DNA of 64,000 nucleotides, from NCBI GenBank assembly GCA_016713665.1, contig JADJOR010000005.1, positions 620,001-684,000 on the forward strand. Reading direction: 5' to 3'. The notes under the pieces are model-generated. The model was given only the letters and a program-made list of their open reading frames with translations, did no database searches and had not been told where the DNA came from. Shown in pieces: positions 36,281 through 43,515 of this stretch (positions within the stretch are counted from its first letter, which is position 1; each line of letters starts with the position of its first letter). The stretch comes from Deltaproteobacteria bacterium. GTDB lineage: Bacteria > Myxococcota_A > UBA9160 > UBA4427. The translations under genes and the position numbers were made by a program.

Positions 36281-37153
36281 TCAGACCACCAGCAACGGGT
36301 TCAGGGGACTGTTGACCCCGCGATGGATCCGCAGCGGCGCGATCACGAACATCCCGCTGCGCACGCCGTCGGCGGCGGGCCCGGACAGATCGAGCAGCTC
36401 GAGGATGTAGACGCCGAGATCACGCAGGACGACGTCGTGGAAGGGCATCGAGCCCTGATCCGGCCGCGGTGTCGCTTCGACGGCGATGTTGTCGGCGCCG
36501 ACGAGGCTGACGTCGTGCTCCGCGATCCAGCTCGCGAGCTCCTGGGTCACCGCGGGAAACTCGACGCCGCGCTCCTGCCGGCGCAGCGCGGCCTCGATCC
36601 AGCCCGTGCGGAACAGCACCGCGTCGCCCGCCTCGACCTCGATCCCGTACTCGGCGGCGTAGGCGCGGACGTCCTCGACCCCGATCCGATTCGGCTCCCG
36701 GGTCGGGCGGCCGACGAAGTCGAAGAGATGGCCGGTCGTCACGAGACCGCCGAGATTCTCGATGCCACAGCGTGAAGCGCCGCTGCTGCGCACCTCGGTG
36801 TAGGGGAAGCCGTTGTAGAGATGGCCGTCGTACCACATGTGGCAGAGGCCATCGATGTGGGTCGTGCCGCCGGTCGCCATCACGATGTAGTCGTCGGCCG
36901 TGCCCCAGCCCGGTCGGCCCAGCGCCGCGAAGTCGCCGCCGTCGACGGCCATGAAATGCTGCATCGGCGAGCGCGGTCCACCGAGCGGCGCGTCGCGTCG
37001 GATCTCGAGACCGAGGGAGTAGGTCCGCCCCTGACGGACGCGGGTCGCGGCGCGAGCCACCACCTCGTTCGTCACGAGGTTGGCCGCGCCCCGTTCGTCC
37101 TGCGATCCCCAGCGACCCCAGTTCGAGGGTCGCGTCGATCCGGCTCGATCCAC
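36281..37153 (-). CDS. Cyclase-family (kynurenine formamidase-like) hydrolase
   Basis: A 290-residue member of the cyclase/KynB superfamily, metal-dependent amidohydrolases and cyclases. The metal motif GGTTHIDGLCHMWYDG corresponds to the family HxGTHxD-type signature. Further conserved blocks are the LFRTGW motif with VLFRTGWIEAALR and GADNIAVEATP. GTG 37153 is chosen because GAGGAGGAGAG lies just upstream; a longer reading would add 80 unconvincing residues. It is the first gene of the minus-strand operon with the Fe-ADH and ligase. Likely substrate: an amide, lactone or cyclic intermediate of the catabolic pathway. Confidence 0.86.
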   Translation of the reverse strand: MDRAGSTRPSNWGRWGSQDERGAANLVTNEVVARAATRVRQGRTYSLGLEIRRDAPLGGPRSPMQHFMAVDGGDFAALGRPGWGTADDYIVMATGGTTHIDGLCHMWYDGHLYNGFPYTEVRSSGASRCGIENLGGLVTTGHLFDFVGRPTREPNRIGVEDVRAYAAEYGIEVEAGDAVLFRTGWIEAALRRQERGVEFPAVTQELASWIAEHDVSLVGADNIAVEATPRPDQGSMPFHDVVLRDLGVYILELLDLSGPAADGVRSGMFVIAPLRIHRGVNSPLNPLLVV

Positions 37154-37391
37154 CGACCTCTCCTCCTCAAATTGTCGATCACGCCCGAATGCTGCGGATG
37201 CGACGCGCGGGGTCCTTCGAACCACCGGGTCTTCGAGATCGAGTCCCCGGCGGGATGCCGCCTGATCCGCGTCTGGACACGATAGATTCTCTCCTGCGAA
37301 AGGTCTATTCTTTTCTTCAGAATGATCGCGGAATGATAGGCGCGCCTCCCGACCCCCCTCGCGGTGGCCCCAGCGAAGACGAATCGGCCCC
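37154..37391. promoter_or_regulatory. Divergent control region, cyclase and Ltp2-like genes
   Basis: A 238-bp gap between divergent genes. The AT-richer end (37281-37337) has TTCT elements at 37287 and 37308, a CAGAAT element at 37318, and the direct repeat GAATGAT-CGCG-GAATGAT at 37320-37337. These are half-sites similar to the 17-bp palindrome elsewhere, but no full site is present. A regulator may bind here; no promoter pair is clear. Confidence 0.35.
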
Positions 37392-38591
37392 ATGCCCTCC
37401 GATCCTCAAGCCCCTGGATTCGCCCGCCGGACCGCGATCGTCGGCATCGGCCAGACCGGATACCTGCGCAAATCGGACCGCGAGGAGGGGGATCTGGCGC
37501 TCGAGGCCGTCCGCCGAGCCGCCGCCGACGCCGGCATCGAGCTCGCCGAGATCGACGGAATCGTTCGCTATTCCCAGGATCGGGTCCACGAGGCCGACCT
37601 CGCGGGCTCCCTCGGCCTCTCGCTCCGGTACCACGGGCAGGTCGGCTTCGGCGGTCAGTCGGTCTGCGCCGTGATCGGGCAGGCCGCCGCCGCGATCCAC
37701 GCGGGGCTCGCCCGGGTCGTCGTCTGCTACCGGGCCCTCAACGGGCGGACGGGCGCCCGCTACGGGCGGGCCGAGCGGTCGCTCGAGGACGAGGGGAACG
37801 GCGTCTTCCGCGCGGGCGGCCTGCGAGTGCCGTCGGGGGCGCTCTCGGCGCCCTACGGACTGCTCGCGCCGGGCCAGGTCATGGCGCTCTGGGCGCGACG
37901 CTACGCCCATGAGTCGGGCATCGGGATCGACGTCCTCTCTTCGGCCCTCGCCCGGATCGCGATCGACCAGCGCGACTACGCGACCCGCAATCCCGCCGCC
38001 GTGATGGGCGCAAAGCCGCTCGATCTCGCCACGTATCAGGCCGGTCGGATGCTCGCCGATCCGCTGCGCCTCCACGACTTCTGCCTCGAGACGGACGGCG
38101 CCGCGGCGCTGATCCTCTGCGACAGCGAGCGGGCGCGCTCGATCTCGCCCCATCCGGTCTACGTCGAAGGCGCGACCCAGGCGCTCTACGCCGAGGCGAT
38201 GGAGGTCTACAGCGAGCTCATCAACGGCCCCGACCACCGCGCGCGGGCGCGCGCGCTCTTCGCGGCCTGCGGCGGGCGGACGGCTCGGGACATCGACGTC
38301 GCCATGCTCTACGACGCGACGACGATCATGGTCTTGATGCAGCTCGAGGGATACGGATTCGCCCTGCCCGGACGGGCGTGGGAGGCGGTGATCGAGCGCG
38401 GGATCGGCGTCGACGGCGTGCTGCCGGTCAATACGTCCGGGGGTCAGCTCTCCGAGGCCTACGTCCACGGCATGAATCTCGTGCTCGAGGCCGTGAAGCA
38501 GCTGCGCGGGACCGCGACGACGCCGGTCCCCGGCGCGCAGACGGCGCTCGTCGGGGCGGCGGGCGCGAGCAGCCTGGTGCTCGCGCGATGA
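37392..38591 (+). CDS. Lipid-transfer protein/thiolase-fold aldolase (Ltp2-like)
   Basis: A 399-residue thiolase-fold protein of the SCP2/lipid-transfer family. It has the family blocks AIVGIGQTGYLRKSDREEGDLALEAVRRAAADAG, the segment VVVCYRALNGRTGARYGRAE, DFCLETDGAAALIL, and VNTSGGQLSEAYVHGMNLVLEAVKQLRG. The nucleophilic cysteine of true thiolases is not evident. In Mycobacterium tuberculosis, Ltp2 with a DUF35 partner cleaves the 17-hydroxy side chain of a steroid-CoA by retro-aldol reaction. Here too the next gene encodes a DUF35 protein, starting within the stop codon. So a side-chain retro-aldolase is likely, for an unknown acyl-CoA. Confidence 0.87.
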   Translation: MPSDPQAPGFARRTAIVGIGQTGYLRKSDREEGDLALEAVRRAAADAGIELAEIDGIVRYSQDRVHEADLAGSLGLSLRYHGQVGFGGQSVCAVIGQAAAAIHAGLARVVVCYRALNGRTGARYGRAERSLEDEGNGVFRAGGLRVPSGALSAPYGLLAPGQVMALWARRYAHESGIGIDVLSSALARIAIDQRDYATRNPAAVMGAKPLDLATYQAGRMLADPLRLHDFCLETDGAAALILCDSERARSISPHPVYVEGATQALYAEAMEVYSELINGPDHRARARALFAACGGRTARDIDVAMLYDATTIMVLMQLEGYGFALPGRAWEAVIERGIGVDGVLPVNTSGGQLSEAYVHGMNLVLEAVKQLRGTATTPVPGAQTALVGAAGASSLVLAR

Positions 38592-38983
38592 TCCTCCCCG
38601 AGATCACGCCGCTGACTGCGCCCTACTGGGCCGGCGCCCGCGAGCGGAAGCTGCGCCTGCAGTCCTGCCGCGCCTGCGCGAACGTCTGGCACCCGCCGTC
38701 TCCGGGCTGCCCCCGCTGCGGCAGCCCCGACTACCAATGGATCGACGCGGCGGGGACCGGGCAGCTCCACTCCTTCGCCGTGATCCAGGCCGCCGCGCAT
38801 CCGGCCGCCCAGGGCAGGCTCCCGCTCGTCGTCGCGCTCGTCCGTCTGACGGAGGGCCCGCTCTTCCTCTGCAATCTGCTCGGCTGCGCGCCCGAGGACG
38901 TGCGCGTCGAGATGCCGGTGCGCCTCGACTTCGAAGCCCTCACACCCGAGATCGTGCTGCCGCAATTCCGTCCGCTCGGCTGA
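38588..38983 (+). CDS. Zn-ribbon/OB-fold DUF35 protein, Ltp2 partner
   Basis: A 131-residue ChsH2/DUF35-type protein. The N-terminal zinc ribbon is LQSCRACANVWHPPSPGCPRCGS with four cysteines, followed by an OB-fold (LHSFAVIQAA, LVVALVRLTEGPLFLCNLLG). In the ChsH1-ChsH2/Ltp2 system this domain docks to the aldolase and shapes the acyl-CoA binding site. The ATG lies inside the aldolase stop (ATGA), an arrangement consistent with a stoichiometric complex. Here DUF35 is a separate protein rather than a fusion to a MaoC-like hydratase, and no ChsH1-like hydratase is next to it. Confidence 0.9.
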   Translation: MILPEITPLTAPYWAGARERKLRLQSCRACANVWHPPSPGCPRCGSPDYQWIDAAGTGQLHSFAVIQAAAHPAAQGRLPLVVALVRLTEGPLFLCNLLGCAPEDVRVEMPVRLDFEALTPEIVLPQFRPLG

Positions 38984-39003
38984 ACGCTGCCCCCGGAAGC
39001 ATC

Positions 39004-40449
39004 TCAGAGTCCCGCCGGCATGAGCGCCATCGCGATCAGCGTGACGAGGAAGCAGGGCAGCGAGATGATCATCATGTAGCCCGCGATCTCTCCGAATCGC
39101 ATCCTCAGGATCGAGAGGACCGGAATCGCGAGGAAGGGCTGGACCAGATTCGTCGTCGAGTCGCCGTAGGCGTAGGCGAGCAGGATCGACGTCGTCGAGA
39201 CCCCGGCCTGATTCGCCGCGGGGATGAGATAGGGCGCCTCGATCAGCCATTTCGATCCCGCCGACGGAACGAAGAGGTTCATGATCGCGGAGTAGACGTA
39301 GACGACGACGTTGAACGACTCGGGCGAGGCCACCGCCGCGAAGAGCGCGCCGAGCCAGTCGCCGAGGCCGGTGTTCTGGATCAGACCGAAGATGCCCGCG
39401 TAGAACGGGAACTGGACGATGATGCCCCAGGCCGGACCGACACCGTCACGGCAGGCGCGCAGGAAGCTCGTCGGGCTCGGATGCAGCAGCAGCGCGAGGG
39501 CCAGGAAGAGCGTGTTGTAGGCGTTGATCGTCCAGGTCGCGCCGAAGCCGCGGGTCGCCAGCGAATGCCCGAGCGGGTACAGGAGGAGGCACGCGGCCAT
39601 CCACGACCAGCCGCGAAACGAATCGATCCGCCGCGCCGGTCGATCGAGGTCCGCGTCGGCATCGGCGAGATCCGCGGGATCGAGCACGTCGCCGGTCGCG
39701 TCGGATGCGTCGGCCGCGTCGGAGCCCGGCTTCGGCAGGATCGCGGCGAGCTTCTCCGCAGAGAAGGTCACCGCGCGCTCCGTCGGATGGAGACAGACCG
39801 CGGTGACGACGGCGACGAGGCCGACGACGAGCAGGTAGACGAGATTGAACGGGATCAGGATCGTCTCGGTGATCGGGTAGAGGCGATCGACGATCGGTGA
39901 GCCGATCGCCGGCTCGAGCAGCGGATTGCCGGGGGTCGCCAGGATCAGGGGCGCCGAGCCCGAGAGCCCGCCGTGCCAGACCGTCCCCATGCCGAGCAGG
40001 CTGCAGGCCGCGAGCAGCCGGATGTCGGCCTTCGGGTTGCGGCGACACAGGAACGCGGCGAGCAGCGCGCAGCCCACGACCGACACCGCCCAGTTCACGA
40101 AGGAGACGGCGATCGAGGTCGCCGCGAGCAGGGCCACCGCCTGCCCGGGCCGCTCCGGATCCGGCAGCCGCGCGAAGCGATCGAAGAGGCCGTAGACGAC
40201 GGGGGACGAGACGCAGGCATGGGCCGCGATCGTCGCCAGCGTGAACTGCATCGCGAGCTCGAGCAGGACCCAGGTCCCGTCGCCCCAGGCGACGAGGGAG
40301 TCCCCGATCGAAGCGCCCCCGCCCGTCCACGTGAGCACGAAGGCGACCGCCGTCAGCCCCATGCACACGATCCAGGAATCGGGGATCCAGCGCTCCGTCC
40401 ACGACGAGAACGCGAGGCCGATCCGCTCGAGTCGGGCGACGAGCTGCAT
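39004..40449 (-). CDS. AtoE-family short-chain fatty acid transporter (second copy)
   Basis: A 481-residue membrane protein with about 12 helices. The N-terminal block SSWTERWIPDSWIVCMGLTAVAF matches the corresponding block of the copy at 15984-17366, as do SLLGMGTVWHGGLSGSAPLILATPGN and FPFYAGIFGLIQNTGLGDWL. Sequence is otherwise well diverged, so this is an old paralogue and not a recent duplication. A hydrophilic, Asp-rich loop (residues about 230-270, GSDAADASDATGDVLDPADLADADADLD) is odd for the family. It lies convergent to the DUF35 gene and upstream of the SDR. Perhaps it imports the small acids made or used by this cluster. Confidence 0.86.
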   Translation of the reverse strand: MQLVARLERIGLAFSSWTERWIPDSWIVCMGLTAVAFVLTWTGGGASIGDSLVAWGDGTWVLLELAMQFTLATIAAHACVSSPVVYGLFDRFARLPDPERPGQAVALLAATSIAVSFVNWAVSVVGCALLAAFLCRRNPKADIRLLAACSLLGMGTVWHGGLSGSAPLILATPGNPLLEPAIGSPIVDRLYPITETILIPFNLVYLLVVGLVAVVTAVCLHPTERAVTFSAEKLAAILPKPGSDAADASDATGDVLDPADLADADADLDRPARRIDSFRGWSWMAACLLLYPLGHSLATRGFGATWTINAYNTLFLALALLLHPSPTSFLRACRDGVGPAWGIIVQFPFYAGIFGLIQNTGLGDWLGALFAAVASPESFNVVVYVYSAIMNLFVPSAGSKWLIEAPYLIPAANQAGVSTTSILLAYAYGDSTTNLVQPFLAIPVLSILRMRFGEIAGYMMIISLPCFLVTLIAMALMPAGL

Positions 40450-40458
40450 GCGTCGGGA

Positions 40459-41220
40459 TCAGTCCCAGAGCCCGAGCTTGTTCGCGACGGCGTTCATCGA
40501 GCCGGCGGCGACGAGACCGCCGTCGATCAGGTGGTCGCCCCCGGTGATCGAGGCCGCGTCGTCGGAGGCGAGGAAGAGGACGAGGCGCGTGATCTCGGCG
40601 ACGGAGGTCGGTCGTCCGATCGGGACGGGCTCGAGGATCGCGTCATAGAGCGTCGAATCGCGCGTCGCCATCGGGGACTCGACGAGCCCCGGATGGATCG
40701 TGTTCACGCGGATCCCGAAGCGCGCGAACTCGAGCGCGGCACACTTCGCGAGCCCGCGCAGTCCCCACTTGCTGGCGGAGTAGGGCGCGCGGTAGAAGCC
40801 GTGCATCGACATGGCCGTTCCCGTGTTGATGATCGAGCCGCCGCCCGAGGTCTTCATCAGCGGCACGCAGGCGCGCATGCCGTGGAAGGCGCCGTTCAGG
40901 TTGACGTCGATCACGGCCTTCCACTCGTCGAGGGTCGAGCCGAGCACGCCCTTGCCGAGGCTGATGCCGGCGTTGTTGACGAGGACGTCGAGGCGACCGG
41001 CCCGCTCGCGAACGCAGCCCACGGCGCGCTCCCAGGCCGCCGGATCGGTCACGTCGAGGGCGACGCGCTCCATCCCGGCCGGCGCTTCGAAGTCGTCCTT
41101 CAGATCACAGGCGAAGACCCGCGCCCCTTCGGCCGCGAAGCCCGCCGCCTCCGACGCGCCCTGACCCTGCGCCGCGCCCGTCACGAGGACGACCCGACCG
41201 TCGAAACGCCTGCCACTCAT
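40459..41220 (-). CDS. SDR oxidoreductase, 3-alpha/20-beta-hydroxysteroid dehydrogenase-like
   Basis: A 253-residue NAD(P)-dependent short-chain dehydrogenase. Cofactor motif GAAQGQG at the N-terminus and NNAG at about 85. The segment VPLMKTSGGGSIINTGTAMSMHG followed by YSASKWGLRGLAK holds the YxxxK pair. The normal catalytic Ser position in the INxSS segment reads Thr-Gly-Thr, so Thr may replace Ser. Layout and wording (AEGARVFACDL, DVTDPAAW, IRVNTIHPGLVESPM, LIDGGLVAAGS) are closest to the 3-alpha/20-beta-HSD group. ATG has AAGGAG 9 bp upstream. It probably oxidises or reduces a ring hydroxyl of the substrate. Confidence 0.87.
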   Translation of the reverse strand: MSGRRFDGRVVLVTGAAQGQGASEAAGFAAEGARVFACDLKDDFEAPAGMERVALDVTDPAAWERAVGCVRERAGRLDVLVNNAGISLGKGVLGSTLDEWKAVIDVNLNGAFHGMRACVPLMKTSGGGSIINTGTAMSMHGFYRAPYSASKWGLRGLAKCAALEFARFGIRVNTIHPGLVESPMATRDSTLYDAILEPVPIGRPTSVAEITRLVLFLASDDAASITGGDHLIDGGLVAAGSMNAVANKLGLWD

Positions 41221-41265
41221 GCTCGCTGCTCCTTGCTGGTTCGGGTCCGACTCGGCCCGCCGAAG

Positions 41266-42963
41266 CTAGATCCGCTGCTGATGCCGGCCCCATACGGAGG
41301 CGAGCTCGTTCGTGATCTCGCCGACGCTCGCGTAGGCGCGGATCGCGTCGAGGATGGACGGGACGGTGTTGCGGCCCTCGCTGGCGGCGCGACGGACCTC
41401 GGCGAGAGTCCCCACGACCCGCGCCGCGTCGCGCTCGGCCCGGACCCGGGCCAGGCGCTCGAGCTGCTCGGCCTCGGTGTCGGCGCCGACGGCGGGCATC
41501 GCCGCATAACGCGCCTCGCCGCTCTCGGCGAAGCGGTTCACACCGACCACCGCCTGCTGCCCTTCCTCGATCCGCCGCTGCTTGCGGTAGGCCTCTTCCT
41601 CGATCTCCCGGCGGACCCAGCCCGACTCGATCGCCGCGAGGCCGCCGCCCTGCTCCTCGACGCGCTTCATGTAGGCGAGGATCGACTCCTCGATCCGATC
41701 CGTGAGGTACTCGACGTAGAAGGCGCCGCCGAGCGGATCCGCGGTGCGCGTCACGCCCGTCTCGAAGGCGAGGATCTGCTGCGTCCGAAGCGAGGTCCTG
41801 ACCGCCTCGTCGGAGGGCAGCCCGAGCGCCTCGTCGTAGGACGACGTCGCGAGGGTCTGGACGCCGCCGAGCGCCGCCGCGAGCGCTTCGTAGGCGACGC
41901 GGGCGACGTTGTTGAGGGGCTCCTGCGCCGTCAACGCGCTGCCGAGGGTGTAACAGAAGATGTTGAGGGCACAGCTCTCGGCGTGCTTCGCGCCGTAGTG
42001 CTCGCCGATCAGGCGACACCAGATGCGCCGCGCGGCGCGGAACTTCGCGACCTCCTCGAAGAGGTCGAGATCGGCGGCGAGGAACAGGAAGATCGAGTGG
42101 GCGAACTGGTCGATCGAGAGCCCGCGCGAGAGCGCCTCGTCGATGTAGGCGATGCCGTTCGAGAGGGCGAGCGCGACCTCCTGGACCGCCGTCGAGCCCG
42201 AGTCGCGGATGTGGTAGCCGCAGAACTCGATCGGCTCCCAATTCGGCAGCTCCTGTGCGCAGTATTCGACGACGTCGACCGAGAAGCGCAGGCCGCGCGC
42301 CGGCGGAAAGATCCAGGTCCCGCGCGCGACGTACTCCTTGAGCACGTCGTTCTGGAACATGACCTTGAAGCTCTTCGCCGAGTGTCCCTGGGACTCGGCG
42401 CCGGCGACGAAGAGGGCGAGCGCGATCGGGCCGATCGCATTCGCCGTCGTGCGGATCTGGCGGACCTGGTCGAGGGGAATGCCGGCGAGCAGGTCCTGCA
42501 TGTCGCGCAGCGTGTCGATCGGGACGCCGACGCGGCCGACCTCGCCGAGGGCGAGCGGATGATCGGAGTCGAGGCCGACCTGGGTCGGGAGATCGAGGGC
42601 GACGGAGAAGCCCTTCTGCCCGCGCTCGAGCAGCGAGCGGATCCGGCGATTGGTCTCCGCCGGCGACGCCCGCCCCGAATACATCCCCATCACCCACGGC
42701 CGCTCGCGGTACATGCCCGGCTGCGGACCGCGGGTGAAGGGCGCCTCTCCGGGAAAGCCGAGGCGCTCGCGATACCAGTCGCCGAGGCCATCGGGCAGGG
42801 CGGAGTCGAGCGGGAGATCGGCCGGGGTGTAGAGCGGGGCGATCTCGAGGCCGGAGGCGGTGCGCGTGTCGACCTGGCCGGGCACGAGCCGCGCGGCGTT
42901 CTGCTCCTGCCAGGCGCGCAGGCTCTCGGCGAATCGGCGACGGGAACCGGACGTGGAAGACAT
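41266..42963 (-). CDS. Coenzyme B12-dependent acyl-CoA mutase, large subunit
   Basis: A 565-residue MCM/ICM/HCM-type mutase large subunit, ending before any B12-binding domain; that domain is the separate small gene at 43004. The TIM-barrel motifs are PFTRGPQPGMY, GFSVALDLPTQVGLDSDHP, DMQDLLAGIPLDQ and FCGYHIRDSGSTAVQEVALALSNGIAYIDE. The substrate-specificity segment reads RPWVMGMYSGRA (Tyr95 in the place of the methylmalonyl-type Tyr) where most relatives have RQ-Y/F/I-AGF. So the carbon-skeleton rearrangement is clear, but the substrate is not assured to be methylmalonyl-CoA. ATG 42963 has AGGGAG 8-9 bp upstream; a GTG at 42972 is also possible. Confidence 0.88.
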   Translation of the reverse strand: MSSTSGSRRRFAESLRAWQEQNAARLVPGQVDTRTASGLEIAPLYTPADLPLDSALPDGLGDWYRERLGFPGEAPFTRGPQPGMYRERPWVMGMYSGRASPAETNRRIRSLLERGQKGFSVALDLPTQVGLDSDHPLALGEVGRVGVPIDTLRDMQDLLAGIPLDQVRQIRTTANAIGPIALALFVAGAESQGHSAKSFKVMFQNDVLKEYVARGTWIFPPARGLRFSVDVVEYCAQELPNWEPIEFCGYHIRDSGSTAVQEVALALSNGIAYIDEALSRGLSIDQFAHSIFLFLAADLDLFEEVAKFRAARRIWCRLIGEHYGAKHAESCALNIFCYTLGSALTAQEPLNNVARVAYEALAAALGGVQTLATSSYDEALGLPSDEAVRTSLRTQQILAFETGVTRTADPLGGAFYVEYLTDRIEESILAYMKRVEEQGGGLAAIESGWVRREIEEEAYRKQRRIEEGQQAVVGVNRFAESGEARYAAMPAVGADTEAEQLERLARVRAERDAARVVGTLAEVRRAASEGRNTVPSILDAIRAYASVGEITNELASVWGRHQQRI

Positions 42964-43003
42964 GGAAATCACTCCCTGGCGCGCGGCTGAGCGGGCGCTC
43001 GCT

Positions 43004-43423
43004 TCAGCGCTGCGCGGCCGTCGCGTCGGTCGGCTCGAGTCGAGCGCGCAGCCAGCTCGTGATGACGTCGAGCGAGGCGCCCGGCGTGAAGATCTCGCCG
43101 ACGCCCTCGGCGACGAGCGCCTCCCGGTCGACGTCCGGGATGATGCCGCCGCCGAACACGACGACGTGGCCGAGGCCCTCGGCGCGCAGCAGCTCGAGCA
43201 GGCGGCGGAACAGATGCATGTGGGCCCCCGACAGGATCGAGAGACCGATCGCGTCCGCGTCCTCCTCGAGCGCGACCTTCACGATCATCTCCGGGGTCTG
43301 GAAGAGCCCCGTGTAGATGACCTCGAAGCCGGCGTCGCGCAGGGCGCGCGCGACGATCCGCGCGCCCCGGTCGTGGCCGTCGAGCCCGGCCTTCGCGATC
43401 ACCACCCGATTGGGCCTCGCCAT
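43004..43423 (-). CDS. B12-binding small subunit of the acyl-CoA mutase
   Basis: A 139-residue cobalamin-binding protein. It has the signature DGHDRG (Asp15, His17, Gly20; His17 displaces the lower base), the segment LSILSGAHMHLF and GGGIIPDVD, all typical of the C-terminal domain of methylmalonyl-CoA mutase. As a free subunit it resembles IcmB/HcmB or archaeal split mutases. It is upstream of the large-subunit gene on the same strand with about 40 bp between, so the mutase is made as a two-protein complex. ATG 43423 has GAGGAG 6 bp upstream. Confidence 0.92.
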   Translation of the reverse strand: MARPNRVVIAKAGLDGHDRGARIVARALRDAGFEVIYTGLFQTPEMIVKVALEEDADAIGLSILSGAHMHLFRRLLELLRAEGLGHVVVFGGGIIPDVDREALVAEGVGEIFTPGASLDVITSWLRARLEPTDATAAQR

Positions 43424-43515
43424 GTCGACTGCTCCTCGACCCGATCCGCCGGTCGGGCGTTCCGCTCGAACGACCGCTCCGTCCGAAGACCCGGCGCCCG
43501 GCTCGAGCGCCGCGT

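Noticed and set aside
37318..37337. CAGAAT and GAATGAT repeats as a further full operator
   Set aside because: Only half-sites and an 11-bp direct repeat are present; no AGAA-N5-TTCT site is complete, so it is listed only as a possible control region.
39973..42990. 1,005-codon plus-strand frame across the AtoE, SDR and mutase region
   Set aside because: It lies opposite three well-supported minus-strand genes and shows only low-complexity charged residues.
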